A stretch of DNA of 64,000 bases, taken from assembly GCA_033002965.1 (NCBI GenBank), contig JAURVB010013583.1, positions 1 through 64,000 on the forward strand, written 5' to 3'. Positions 1 to 12,400 of the stretch are shown in pieces. Source of the DNA: Piper betle. Taxonomy: Eukaryota; Streptophyta; Magnoliopsida; Piperales; Piperaceae. The notes beneath the pieces are model-generated. The model had not been told where the DNA came from. It saw nothing but the letters and a program-made list of their open reading frames with translations, and did not search any database. Both the position numbers and the translations under genes were made by a program. Position 1 is the first letter of the stretch; each line of letters begins with the position of its first letter.

Positions 1-691
1 GGGGCGGCGCGATGGTTAGGGTTTGGACGTGGGGGAGAAAAGGTCGGGGGTGGAGAAGAAAGGGTTGGCTGGACCTGGTCGGGGCAGCATGGCGACGCCG
101 TGGCTGGGCTGGGCGGCGTCGAACGGCGGCTAGGCGGAGTCGGCCGTGGTGACGGTGGCGCGCGAACAGGGGCGGCGCGATGGTTAGGGTTTGGGCGTGG
201 GGGAGAAAAGGTCGGGGGTGGAGAAGAAAGGGTTGGCTGGCAATTTCGTAAATATTACTTGACTCGTCTCCGACTCGAGTCAAAATAATATTTAAGTCGT
301 AAGAAAAATTCCAAAAAATTTGAGAAAAATCCCATAAAATGAAACGAATACCAAACAACGTAGTGATATGCTCTAGAACTATCAACCCACCCAAAATGCC
401 CGTAACGCGTCCTAACGCGATAAACGGCCTAAAACTAATTCTACGATCCATTATATATAAAAATAATAAAAAAAATGACTGGCATACTCTCATATATCTG
501 ATAACTCATTCTGTTCTGCTGTGTTCATGACGTTATCATCATATACTTGGGTACACATGACCCTCATAGCTCATACACGCGACTGGCATCGGCTCGGTCC
601 ACGTGTCCTGAAACTGACTCAACTCGAAAAAATAACGGTCGACCCGACCGGTTCTGAATATAAAACCCTAACTCGAATCGTGGGTTTTACA
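1..691 (-). mobile_element. Gypsy-type LTR fragment, antisense, nested in next LTR
   Basis: This is the head of a long LTR read on the minus strand. It ends on the plus strand in GGGTTTTACA, the inverted complement of the TGTAAAACCC start seen in the other LTRs. The GC-rich opening and the stretch with GACTCGAGTC-like motifs, poly-A runs and CCTAACGCG match the ends of the LTRs at 53330-56237 and 58376-61304. The left part lies outside the window. The next bases, AGGAG, are the expected target site inside the following plus-oriented LTR. The short reading frames here are not genes. Confidence 0.75.
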
Positions 692-2380
692 AGGAGCTCA
701 CCGTTTAGGTGCTAAGACACGCTTGGAGCTTCTACCAGGTCTGTTTAGGACTTGCCCCTGATTTATTGTTCTACTCTATTATGATTTAATTTTTACAGAT
801 TGTAGGATGAGTTAAGTGGTATTTTATCGGATCCCACTTAGCTTGGGTCATTTAGTCGGATAATTTTTCGGATTAATAACCCTTGAGGATGAGATCCCTT
901 GAGTATATTTTCAAAAACAAGATCCACCATAAGTTACCTTCGGGCCTATTATATAAATCCCTACCAATACCTATATATATATATATATATAGTTTTTGTA
1001 TTTTTTGATAACCGTACTATGCAAGCGAGCATGTGCCAGTCGAAGTCGTTGACAACCATGCTATGCAAGTAACATGTGCTAGTAGTAAGCCGGGAATCCT
1101 AGCAACCATGTTACGCAAGCAACATGTGCCAGTCGAAGCCGCCGATAACCATGCTATGCAAGTAGCATGTGCCAGTCGTAAGCCGGGAATCCCGACAACC
1201 ATGCTACGCAAGTGGCAAGTGCCAATTGTAAGTCGGGAATCCCAACAACCACCCTACGTAAGTGGCATGTGCCAGTTGAAGCTGCTGACAACCATATTAC
1301 ATACCTAGCATGTGCCAGTCATAAGCCGGGAATCCTGACAACCATGTCATGCTAATTACATGTGCCAGTCGAAGCTGCCATCAACCATGCTACACAAGTG
1401 GCATGTGCCAGTCATAATCCAGGATTCCCAACAACCACGCTACACAAGTGGCATGTGCTAGTCATAAGCTAGGAATCCCGACAACCATGTCATGCTAGCT
1501 ACATGTGCCAGTGGACACCACCAACAACCATGCTACACAAGTGGCATGTGTCAGTCATAAGCCGTGAATCCCAACAACCATGCTATCAAGTGGCATGTGC
1601 CAGTCGTAAGCCGGGAATCCTAACAACCATGCTACGCAAGTGGTATGGAAGTAAGAAAAAAGGCTTAAGATATGACAACATTCCCAAGGAACCAGAAAAT
1701 GAAATGAGAAAAGGCCAAGAGAGGCATTAGTAGCAATAGATCAGTTTAGTTAATGATGATTTCAGTTCGGTAGATACCCTTCAGAGATTTCATAATATTT
1801 TCTTTCATATGAGAGTTTTCTCTCATAGCCAATTTGATATTAGTTATACTTTTTGGACCAGTAATACTCGTTACTTATGTGTTTTTATAATATATGTAGG
1901 CGATGATTATGAGTAGGATGAGCTAGCCTGGACGGAGGAGCAGTGATGTCTCTTGCATACACACATGTCAGACGATAGAATATTAATATTTTGATTATGT
2001 TGTCAGTATATGAAGAATGATGTGATATAATGCAAGGTATGATAATATAATAGTGATATTATGATTTGAAATAGATATTAATGTGCAAGTTGAATAATAA
2101 AAGTGAAATATGAATAGAATGGTAAAAGAGAAATTTTGTTCGTCCCATTTTTTTGGAATTTTTATCGACTATATTGTACTTATTTTGTTGTCATGTCATT
2201 TATGTCATAACATGTAGGGTTTATTTTTGTACATTTATCCCTGCATAGAGATAGACATCTTCTATCTCGAGAAGCCAAGATTAGATCCACAGGGTAAGGT
2301 TTGAGTTAGCTGACCCCAACCGGGACCAGTGACATTTCGGTTCAGTTCCCGAGCATGAATCGGATGTGTGGGGTGTTACA
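692..2380 (+). mobile_element. Gypsy-type LTR, tail part, sense orientation
   Basis: Sense-oriented 3' two thirds of a long LTR, ending in GGGGTGTTACA. From the GAGCTCACCG motif onward it runs parallel to the reverse complement of the LTR at 58376-61304, sharing the 'GATCCCACTTA' block, the 'GATGAGATCCCTTGAG' block, the TATA-like run near 970-991 and the GGACCAGTAA/TATATGTAGG block near 1855-1900. A 13-unit minisatellite occupies 1022-1640. No primer-binding site follows, so this is a solo or 3' LTR. Its head is cut by the antisense LTR that ends at 691. Confidence 0.7.
1022..1645. repeat. Two-unit minisatellite in LTR (A about 43 bp, B about 49 bp)
   Basis: Thirteen tandem units, each containing a variant of CATGTGCCAGT and ending near ACAACCATGCTACGCAAGTG. 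There are two unit types: A, with a GAAGC core, and B, with a TAAGCCGGGAATCC core. The order is A B A B B, A B A B B, A B B. Units are diverged by several substitutions. Open reading frames across the array are by-products of the repeat. Confidence 0.9.
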
Positions 2381-3654
2381 CACCATCATCAACAATGAAA
2401 TAATTCACAAATACTCTAGACATGGAAGATATTAATCAATTAAATGTCAAACCACATGATGAGTTATTTAATACATAATTACTATAACAAATAAGTAGAA
2501 CCCAAGGATAAGATAAATCGAATGTCATTCAATATTACCAATATAAATTGAGTTAACCAATCAAGATATCATGAGGTTAAATTAATAAGTCGCACATCCA
2601 CTTTTAATTATTTCAAAATAAATAATTATTGTCATAAGGTCAGCAAGGTTTAATTAACTTACTAACAATCGTGGTGTAAATTTCATGGGTTGTTACTAAT
2701 CAATTAATAAACATAACATGTTATTCTAAATACAACTACTACTATGAAGATGAATTAATTCATAGGTTAAAGTCAATTAAAGGATAATTATTCATATTAA
2801 AATAAACCACATCAGCAAGTGCTACATTGGGGTTCAAGATTATTCATTTAAGTACTTGTTTTTATTTGAAATTAAAGATGATTATATCCATACCATGACC
2901 ATAATTAAATTCACATCACCAAGAATCACATTCACTAACTAATTTGATTTTAAATTCATCATCAATATCAACAAAAAAATGATGAAAAAATTTGCAATTG
3001 ACATGATCACAAAGTGATTGAATAGAATCAGGAGAATGAAAGGGCAGCTCACGACAATCCATGAAGGATGCGATGACAGCAACTGGGAAGCGGAGGCCGC
3101 AGCAGTGGCTGCAGCTGTCGAAGGAAGGTGACGGTGGAGGCTGCTTTGCGGCAAGGGGAGAGGAGGGTAGGGCTAGGGCTAGGGATGGGGGGTAGGAGGA
3201 GGAGGTATGGGTTGGCTGGCCAGTGGCAGTGGTGGCAACAAACTACTACTACTGGCGGTGGCCAAGAGGGTAGGAAGTGGGCAAGCGGGGTAAAGGAAAG
3301 GGAAGAGGAAGAGAGGAGAAAGGAACGGGAGAAGAGCTGGTTGGGGCAGCTGGCCAGAGGCAAGGATGGCGGCAGTGACATGCTGCTAAAAGTGACCAAG
3401 CAATGGGCCTGGACATGGGTGGTGATGAGCAAGGGAAGTGGAAAGAGAAGAAGGGGGTAGGGGATGGGAGAAGGGAAGGAGAAGGGGGAGACCGACCGGG
3501 TGGCTGTCGGCAATGCTAATGCCGGTGGCAGGAAGTAGGGTTTGGTGGTAGGGGGGGTGATCGGGTAGTGTGTGGGGAGGAAGGGAAAATGAAAGGGTGG
3601 GTAATCTAAGCATTTTCATATTTTGGTGAGGTTAGCTAGGGATTTTTTATTTGT
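2381..3654. other. Unassigned stretch; AT-rich then GC-rich
   Basis: 2381-3030 is AT-rich with no recognisable coding. 3030-3620 is markedly GC-rich, G-heavy on the plus strand, and ends in a G-run region with GGGTTTGG. Its composition resembles the GC-rich islands inside the long LTRs of this window, so an antisense LTR of another lineage is possible. No terminal motif was found that proves this, and the overlapping reading frames on both strands look like composition effects. Confidence 0.4.
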
Positions 3655-4021
3655 AAAAAAACTCCACATCTAATACTTATTGGGGTAAGATCCGTGGGAA
3701 TTGACTATATAGATCTTTAACTTGGTTAACCACTTTTTAAGAAATGACTTAGCCCATTACGTTGCACTTTAGGCTAAGTCGCCTGGTTCCATATTAAATG
3801 GTGGGTTGGACTATGGACGTTGGTTAGGCTGCCAGTCACAAACCAAAAGAAGGTCGTGAGCTAGGGCTAGCAACGAGCCAGGAATAAGAATTTTGGAGAC
3901 AAATTTCATAAGGTGGGTGGATTGTGAGATCCGTCAACTTAATCCCACATCTAATACCTACCAAGGTAAGATTCTGTTTATTATAGTGAGAATGGACAAT
4001 ATATCTTTAACTTAGGTGACA
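3655..4021 (+). mobile_element. TRIM element remnant, sense orientation
   Basis: This is homologous to the complete TRIM at 30207-30668, in the opposite orientation. A first LTR copy (about 3655-3786) contains the CACATCTAATACTTATT and CCCATTACGTTGCACTTT motifs. The internal part holds the GGGCTAGCAACG motif and a polypurine stretch GGTGGGTGGAT at 3913-3922. A second LTR begins TGTGAGATCC at 3923 and breaks off near 4021, before the terminal block. The primer-binding site is eroded. Confidence 0.7.
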
Positions 4022-4031
4022 TGTAGATCAT

Positions 4032-7000
4032 AAGAGCATGAGTTATCAGTATATATATGAGGTATACATATGATTTGTATGAGTTAATTAAGGTTTTAGG
4101 CCCAGATTTAAATCATTGCGGCATTTAATATCTGTTTGAGATTTTCTAGTTATTTCATTTACATGTAGCATAGGACCTATGGGCCCAACTTGATTAAGTT
4201 TAGGTTCGAAACCCATTTAGCCTTCTTGCCCCAATTCCCACCTATAGTGTCACGCTTAGGACTAGAGTCAGATTCGACTTTAGATGGTCTCAATCCAAGC
4301 TATCCATCTATATGTATATTGCATATACCCATAGGTGGGCCCCACAAGACCACGAGTTGTCGAATGTCCCAATCGTGACATGTGCAAGATCTAAGCTGTG
4401 CACTCAGCCTTATCTTCAACTATTTATTTCCATAGAGATTTCCAATGATTTTCAAAGTTACACCCTAGCGCCGTTGACACTTCGGCTCGCCGCCGGCAAT
4501 TCTCTGCCTCCCCTGGCCACGAGATTGGCACCACCATGTCTGCCTCGCAATCGGCTTTCTATCCGTACCCTTCACGACCGCTGTGCTACTACAGTCGTCA
4601 CCTGCAACAGAGTTCTTGAAACTGGTTTCCTCTACTGCTACCACTATCATTCAAGTCGTTTTCTGGCGCCGGCAAGCCACCTCTAGCCGATCCGCCACCT
4701 CAACAACTTCCCCTCACCGAGATCTTCATTTTGCGACCACCCACCACCACTGTTGCGGCCAGGATTGTCGCTGGCAACGTTGCCGCACCCAACGGCGATA
4801 CTGCCATCTTTTCGGCCAGCCAGTGGCTGGACTCCACCGATCGTCACCACCAGCATCTCCAGCTTGACTCACCCTATCAATCCCAACCGGCACTGATCCC
4901 AGCCACTCCGCTGTCATCATTTTCTAGCGATGGGCACTGCCTCTCCCCTATTCAGCCCGTTTACCCGCTGCCCGTGATCGCGTCCACCTGCCTGTATCGC
5001 ATTTGCCTGGTCGTGATCGCGTCCGCTAACCATGTCCGAGTCTGCCAGTCTAAGCCCCTGTTCATGTCCGCCAAGTCAACCCAACCCATTTTTCAATTAA
5101 CCCAGACCGGGTTGGTTCAGCCCATTCAGTTCAGTCTAGTTGAGCTTGATTTGATCCGGTTGAGCTTATTTTCAAAACAATTTTGTTCGTTTTTGCACTA
5201 TTTTTAGTAATTCGAGAATCCTTATATTAGTTTAGATGTATATTCACATTATTTAGTATGTTTGGATGTTATGAGTATTTTTCTTTTATTTATTTATTTA
5301 TTATTTATATATTTATTGACTATGATGAATGATTATGTAACTAATTATTGTTACTAATAACGTATTTATTCTTAAATATTATTTTTTTCATTTTTTATCC
5401 TATTTTATTTATTTAATTGATTGATTATTAATTATTTTCTTACTTGTGTTATTATTTATACGTATTTAGTCGTATGTTTATATATTTGATATCTATATTA
5501 TTATTCTTCATGATTAATTAATATTAGTCATTTATTTATTTACTTATCTATGATTTATTTATTTAATTAATTATTTGGTCATTTATTTAATTATGTATAT
5601 GTTTACTAATACGAGTACATATGATATTTACTCGTGTATTTAAATAGTATAATCATATTATTATTTTCTGATTGGAGTATTATTTATGTTCATGTATTTA
5701 TTATTCACCTATCTATTTATGAGTGTATTTATTTGTTTATTTATTTATTTGTTATTTATTATTATTATGTCTCGATTTAAGTGTTAGGTGTTGTGGGCTT
5801 GTTAGCTCTGTTTTCTTTATTAGGATTTATTGATGATATGAACACACACCACAAGCATGCATCATAGAGAGATGTTATTTTACATAGACGATATGGAGAT
5901 TAAGCTCGCCATAGATGTGTCGCCATAGATGTGTCGATGTGCTTGAAGCTTGGACCACAGGTCCGTAGGACTCTCCCTCTCTGCTTGACTCGCTGCGTGG
6001 AGAGTTTAATTGTTTTTTAAATATAAGATGACAGCGGTGTTTTATTGGAACCTTCCAATGTCAGGGTATTTAGCCGTGTTTACTATAAATGTTTAATAAA
6101 ACTACAAGGATGAGATCTCTTTTTGGTTTTCGAACTAAAACTAAAAAATATATTATATGAGCCTCTTCCCTAAACTTATATAAGTATGTACATTTTTATG
6201 GATTTCACAATTAACTGTTCTTTTTGCCACTCAAGTACCATGGCGGGTGAAATATAGAAAATATGAGGGCATAAGCGTTGTATATATGAATATGAACATT
6301 AACCGTGCATGCGAGCCAACACTTGCTTAAGTATGTTAGAATACAATGTGAAGTAATCTTAAAGTTTAATAAGTTTTCGTGGGTTTTCATGGGTAATGAA
6401 ATACCTGTTTGCCAAATTATATTAGTTATTTTTCGGACCAGTAAATTGTATTAGTTATTTTTCGGACCAGTAAATTGTATTAGTTATTTTTCGGACCAGT
6501 AAATTATATTAGTTATTTTTCGGACCAGTAAATTGTATTAGTTATTTTTCGGACCAGTAAATTATATTAGTTATTTTTCGGACCAGTAAATTGTATTAGT
6601 TATTTTTCGGACCAGTAAATTGTATTAGTTATTTTTCGGACCAGTAAATTGTATTAGTTATTTTTCGGACCAGTAAATTATATTAGTTATTTTTCGGACC
6701 AGTAAATTATATTAGTTATTTTTCGGACCAGTAAATTATATTAGTTATTTTTCGGCAGTAACACCTGTTACTAACGTTTTTCATAGAATATATGTAGGCC
6801 TCGTAAATCCTGAGTCGACATTTGTGGAAGGACAGATAAATACTACACAAAGCATTTATTTCTTTTTACTTATATTTAATGTATTTTGACACATATTTAA
6901 TAATGTCTTCCATTTTCATGACACCAAAAATATTATTTCGATCATTGTATCGATCAGAGTCAACTGACCAATAACTTTAAACATGACTTGACTCGATTGT

Positions 7001-7047
7001 AACATTTCTGATTCAATTCTTAGGTGAACCAAAATCGAGGTGTTACA
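4032..7047 (+). mobile_element. Gypsy-type LTR, head truncated, sense orientation
   Basis: About 3 kb colinear with the reverse complement of the solo LTR at 25799-28751: the head region with AGGTGGGCCCCAC near 4330, a GC-rich island at about 4480-5100, a long TTTATTTATT-rich block at 5280-5770, and the end GAGGTGTTACA. The first 250 or so bases of the LTR are missing next to the TRIM remnant. It contains a 29-bp minisatellite at 6414-6759. No primer-binding site follows. Confidence 0.75.
6414..6759. repeat. 29-bp minisatellite, 11 full units plus one shortened
   Basis: Eleven exact-length 29-bp units (AAATT[A/G]TATTAG, TTATTTTTCGGACCAGT) are followed by a 27-bp twelfth unit that lacks two bases in GGACCAGT. 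Units differ almost only at one A/G position, so the expansion is recent. The unit is the block that occurs once in the other LTRs just upstream of a TATA-like motif (for example 1843-1865 and 52680-52697). No spacers separate the units. Confidence 0.95.
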
Positions 7048-7119
7048 CAATGTATGTCAAACTTGTCATGGACACGAGCCAAAATAAATGGGTTAAATAA
7101 GATAAGTTTGACATCCGCC

Positions 7120-7443
7120 GAATGGCATGCTCTAGAAGCTACCAACCCAACCAAAATTCTAACCAACAACCTAATACAATTAGAAACATGAATCTAATTA
7201 TACAATCAAATGGAAGAAAATAAATAAACAATCATATAGTCACATATATAATGATAAACCGAGTATGTTGCTACGTATCTGACATTATCATCATATGCTC
7301 GAGTATACAAAAACCCTCATAGAAAGTACACACAATTGGCCCTAGCCCCCACGCACTTGTTCTAAAAGCTAAACTGGCCCAAACAAATGGTCAAACCAAC
7401 CAGCTGGAAGTTATAAAACTGTGACTCGATTGCGGGTTTTGTA
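7120..7443 (-). mobile_element. Gypsy-type LTR head fragment, antisense
   Basis: Matches the terminal 320 bases of the antisense LTRs (compare 60980-61304): ACTCGATTGCGGGTTTT near the end, a CCCTCATAG motif, a GACATTATCATCATATGCTCG block and a decayed terminus GGGTTTTGTA. It lies about 75 bases after the end of a sense-oriented LTR, giving another head-to-tail inverted arrangement. Confidence 0.65.
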
Positions 7444-7454
7444 CCTAGCTTGAA

Positions 7455-7600
7455 GATGATCTTATGTAGGTGTTTCCATATATTAGATAACTAAAATCAC
7501 ATCATACAAAACATTTGGCCTTGTAGCCATCAAATAATGAAGACTACCAATCAAACTTCTAAAATATGTAGAATCTGAGTATTCAAATGAGACACCACTA
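7455..7600 (-). pseudogene. Ty1/copia pol fragment (RT end)
   Basis: The minus strand encodes a short stretch containing SLIGSLHYLMATRPNVLYDV and, after a stop, YMETPT. This is the conserved segment between reverse transcriptase and RNase H of Ty1/copia polyproteins. Neither LTR nor any other pol domain is recognisable next to it. It is a broken scrap with stops. Confidence 0.75.
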
Positions 7601-9428
7601 TACAAGAAAAGATACTGTGGACAATGAATTAAACTTTTTATTGAGTCATGATGGAAATGATATCTTACAACTCTATTTATAAAGACCAAAAGAAAATGGA
7701 AAGACACATTGAGAAATTAAAAAGACAATATAACCATTAAAGGATGGCACATTAATCTAAGAGACAAAAATCAACCAATTTGAGTTTAATATTTCCAACA
7801 TATTAGCCAAATACTTATATTAATAACTTTAAAATTAATTCTAAAAAATATTTCTAATTATTATTTTTAATTAAAAGAACTTATTCGTTTTTAACTTTAC
7901 ATCAGATTTAAAATACAATGGTTTTATACAAATATTAAAAGTAGTTTAATTTTTTGTTAAAAATAAGTAACGATTTAAATTGAGTAGGTATTAATGAGTA
8001 AAATATTTTAATTTGAGTAAAATTCAAATAATTAAATTAATTGTATTACTTGTATTAATATGTTTAATTGAGATACAAATATACTCTATTTTTTCTTAAC
8101 AATAAATAATAATAATTAATTAAATAAAAATTTTGTATTATGTAGAAATCTTAAATTAAGTATGCATAATTAAGTAATAAATTTTTATTCAAGTAAACTA
8201 ACTATAATTATATGTGTAAAATTTTACAATAGTTTTAGAATTCCTAATTTAAGTTGGATTATACTCCAACATTTTCTTGATTAAATTATAATTATTTTAA
8301 ATTAAATAAATATTAATGGCTTAAAGAGCAATTGTAGGGTCAGAATCCATAACAATGCAAGAACGATAAAAAGCAATGAGATAGAAAAAAATTTCAACGC
8401 TTTATGGTTTGATTGTATAGTATTAAAATAAATGAAAATATATGTGAGAAAGAAAAAAAATAAAAGACAAAAAAATTACCCCACATCATCCTCATTTTCT
8501 CTTATTTTATTGTATTTTTTGTGGGGAAAATAGTTGAAAAGAAGTTTTTTACTACGATGGAAAATAGATTTCTTTTGCTCACATTTTTACGAATCAAACA
8601 AAAAAAATTATTAAAAGCATATTTTTCGCTTTCTTTCTCTTTTTACAATCCAAATTGAACTTAAGGTAATTTGGTTGATTTGAATTTATCTTTAAAATCG
8701 AGTATTATCTCTAAGAAATCAAATCATCATAATCTTTCTTGTTATTTAAATATGAAGATCTATTTAGAGCCCATTTTATAAAATGAAACCTCACTTTTAA
8801 CACAAGTCACATGTGGTGAGATGTCTTGCCTAGTTCATATATTAATTAATATTAATAAAAAGGGAGCTAAAAGTCACTTTCCAAAAAACAGGAAATTAAA
8901 CAAATTAAAATACAACAAATTTAAAAAAACGTTAGTTTACTTTATCTCTTTAGTTAATTAAAGTGTATTTTTACAATTAAAGCCTATCTTTAAGCTATCA
9001 AACTATGATAATCAATCTCATTATTTCAATGAAGTTTATGGATAAAATTAAAGTGCATCTCTAATATTGGTCGCGTAGAGCACAGTATTTTGCCAAGTAT
9101 TAATAAAGGTGTTATCAACATTTGAGCTCTAATTAAAAGTAGGGCATTCATCCTATCAAATTACAACAAAAATAAAAATAATAAATCACTTCATTATAAT
9201 ATATCTTATCATTTAAAAAGAGTCTATCTCTAAAATCTGTGTTTATCTCAAATATATGACCGTAAAAAATTGAGTTGTAACCGTGACTAAAAGCTGGACA
9301 TTAAATTAATTAAATTACAACAAAAAATAACAAAAATAAATTAATTTATTAGAATCTATTTTCTCGTTAAATGAGAGGCAATTTCAAACATAGGCTGCCG
9401 ACGGCAAACTATAAAAAAATAGTAGCGA
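7601..9428. other. AT-rich intergenic sequence with degenerate repeats
   Basis: Very AT-rich, with no coding. From about 8640 to 9360 there are three loosely similar stretches containing TTTATCTTTAAAAT, CAAATCATCATAATC and TTATCTCTAAAA motifs, like the interior of the Helitron at 13383-13612. GGTCGCGTAGAGCACAG near 9068 resembles a decayed Helitron-type hairpin end. The last part is the 3' flank of the Prune-like gene, which is on the minus strand. Confidence 0.35.
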
Positions 9429-12400
9429 TCATTTTGAACCAAAGCCTAACCATTTTGCAAGGAAGAACATGTTCTTGGGACGAGAGACTGCAGGTTCCTG
9501 TGAACCTGTTGTGGGTGATGGGGCAGCTGGAGATTGATTGATCTTCTTCCCTGCAATTTAGATCCAGAACAAAGTGAAATCGTAAGACTTTATCACTTCT
9601 ATATAATTTACTATTCCTTTTTCTTATGGATCCAGATTACATTGCTTCTTATATTATTCAATCTACTAAGTTAGCCACATCTTAATTTGAATTTGAAGCC
9701 GCAAAGCACCACAAATAAAATGTGTGGTGGTTGATATATTTATAAGGTTTTTTTATAAAAGACTGATATATAAGATTACCACACGTTGTAATATGAAGTA
9801 GAATAGAATACTTTTGTTTCTCTGTCGAAAAATGACCATTTACCACGGCAATTTTGTCTTGATAAGCTGTATCATAAGTTTTATCACATGCTATCGCGAC
9901 AAAGCGAAGACAGCTTGCTTTGTCACGCAGTGCGTGACAAAAATTTTGATATCAGAAACCATTTGTAAAAAGCCCGTGTTATTTTGATTCTTAAGGAGCA
10001 GCCTCTCGGTCCAACCATACGTACTTATCAATCAAAACAAGTGCTTTAATTTATAATTTTAAAACTTTTTTTTACTAAAATACTTTCCAAGTTGTGATCT
10101 TCACTTTTTGGTTTTCCGAGTTTGAATGAGTGACAAATTTTGTGACTGACTCCCGAAGTCATGCAAAAAATTATTAAAACATAATTTTTATTTAGTTTAT
10201 TTAAATCATTCTTTTAAAGTAATAAAAATTTTATATTTGAAAATTTTAAGGAAAAAAATAATATATATATATTAATTTCACATTATATATTGTTTTTTAA
10301 ATATAAAAAAGAATAAAAATGACTCCGAATCGAGTCAATTCCAATTCCAAGTGGTCTCCTCTCCATAGGCCCTTAAGTTGTGTGTCAGTCCAAATTTTTC
10401 TAACTATGATTAAATTCACTAATACAGTTTGTCTTACTAAACTTTGAAGCGATCTTTAATTGAATACTAAAGTTGGTCGCCGACCAATTAAAGTACGCCT
10501 CACATAATTAAAATGAAATTCGAGTTATTCTTGGATTATTATTTAGTTAGAAAATTGGGAAAATAAAGTCTAGAGAAAAAGCTAGCTATATAAATTAGTA
10601 CCTGGATTTATATTTGAAGATGGGCTAGGCCTTCTGGGTGTGTTTTCTCCCATAAGAATTTTATCTGTGAAATGGCAACATGAGGTGATTATACAAAAAA
10701 GCTAGTTATTTGCATTGCTTATTAACTGGATGGTAATGTCATTTTTTATCCTTCAAATTCTGGGATAAAATTGGTGACAAATAAGAGGGAAAAATAAAAG
10801 TAATTCAATTTTCAGACTCATTAACGTGGCACATCACGCAGTGGAAATATGAAACTTGTATTGAAGAAAAGATCAATTCGAATCAATAATCATGAAAAAA
10901 TAATGTTTTGCTTGAAATTATTAGCCTAATAAACTTTGAACAAATCTCAATGCATCTAAGCTCGATGAAATGTTTAGCTCCGCTCAAGCCATCTACTTAA
11001 CGTATCATTATTCTATGTTCATTAAGCCATTAATCAATAAATATATGATCGGAATCTTAATTAACTTAAAAGAATACCACTTGTATGCTCTTGGATTTAA
11101 AATACTTAGTATAAAAGTTGGGTTTCAATTTGATCGAATTATGAAAAGGGCATGCTCGGTTCAGTTCAACTCAACTCTAAATTACTAATTCAAATATAAT
11201 CTATGTTTGAATTCAAATGAGTTTTACCAACTTGTGCTCGGCTCCAAAAAAATATAAATTTATATTAAAGCAATCTTGAACTAACTAATTTGGACAAGCT
11301 AAACTTGAAAACAGAGATGCTTGCTCTCTTTATTCATAGCCCTAGAGAGGGATAAAATAAAAATATGGCTTTCTTTTAATAATCAACATTATTAGTTAAG
11401 TTTGGTTAAGGATGCTGACACATCAAAATTTAATAATCCTTTAATAGAACGGGGTAAGAGATGGTACATTACTAGGGGAGTGCTTATAGAATTATAATAT
11501 AAGGTTATCTACTTTACAAAAATGACTTATACTTACATGTTTGCAATAATTGAGTTGAGTTGCAGTATGTGGGCTGGATTAAATGTGGTTGAAATCGCTA
11601 GAACCATGGGTTAAGGAAAAGGAATCGAACGTCAAAATTTATTAAAGATGGGTGAATTGTAAAGTATTCAAAAAACAATCTTACATCCACTATCTACCCG
11701 AATTAGATCCTCTAATTATATTGGTGTGTATTATAATAACTTCTAATAAAATTTAATTTCCTACAATGATGCTACTAATTACCGAAATTAAACTAGACCA
11801 CTATATAAACTAGATTCACTATACCACTTACTCTTCTCCGAGGTTGCAATGTTTGTATTTTGCTGGTGTGCAGAATTGGACTGCCTTGGCCTAGAAAACA
11901 ACGGCCTACGCTCCTCACCTTCATCAGTCTCCTCAGTATTGCCTGCATGATTGGTAAAATAATGCCCATCACTGATAAACACAACTATGGAAACAAAATA
12001 GATAAGCTAAGGATTTGCTATAGGAAGTACAACAGTGAACCGGCTATAGCACTTCCCTAGCCAAATATATAAGAGATCAAGCTCTACTAGTTTGTGGCTT
12101 ACTCGTATTAGAAAGAGATCCATAGTTGTATTGCATAGCCTCAAGGAAAACTTTGTGTCGTTGGTCTTGCATCACTGCACCACATATGTGAAGCATCACC
12201 ACCAGTTTACATGTTTTATCCATAATTTTAATTTTTTTGCTTGACTCCAAAAGCTCTTCGATTCTTGATTCCATAGTTTTAAGATTCTTTTTTTATTTTA
12301 GAATTCAATAATTTCCCAAGTCAAATTTTAGAAATGACTCTTTATTGAGGGGAAAAGACTCATCGATTCAAGTAAAGCTAATCATTAAAACATATTACTT

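Noticed and set aside
3049..3513. 154-residue minus-strand frame
   Set aside because: Low-complexity Ser/Pro/Leu product of a G-rich plus strand, overlapped by an equally open frame on the other strand; no recognisable domain or splice context.
4195..4215. GGTTCGAAACCC, tRNA T-loop-like motif
   Set aside because: No acceptor or anticodon stems can be placed around it, and it lies in an LTR.
6414..6759. Regular 29-bp repeats, CRISPR-like at first sight
   Set aside because: Units are directly tandem with no spacers, in plant LTR sequence; it is a minisatellite.
12077..12274. Minus-strand frame ending in SLSNTSKPQTSRA as the end of the Prune-like gene
   Set aside because: A GTAAG donor at 12102 splices in phase to 11984 and then to 9550, giving a family-like C-terminus; reading through to 12077 would be a retained intron.
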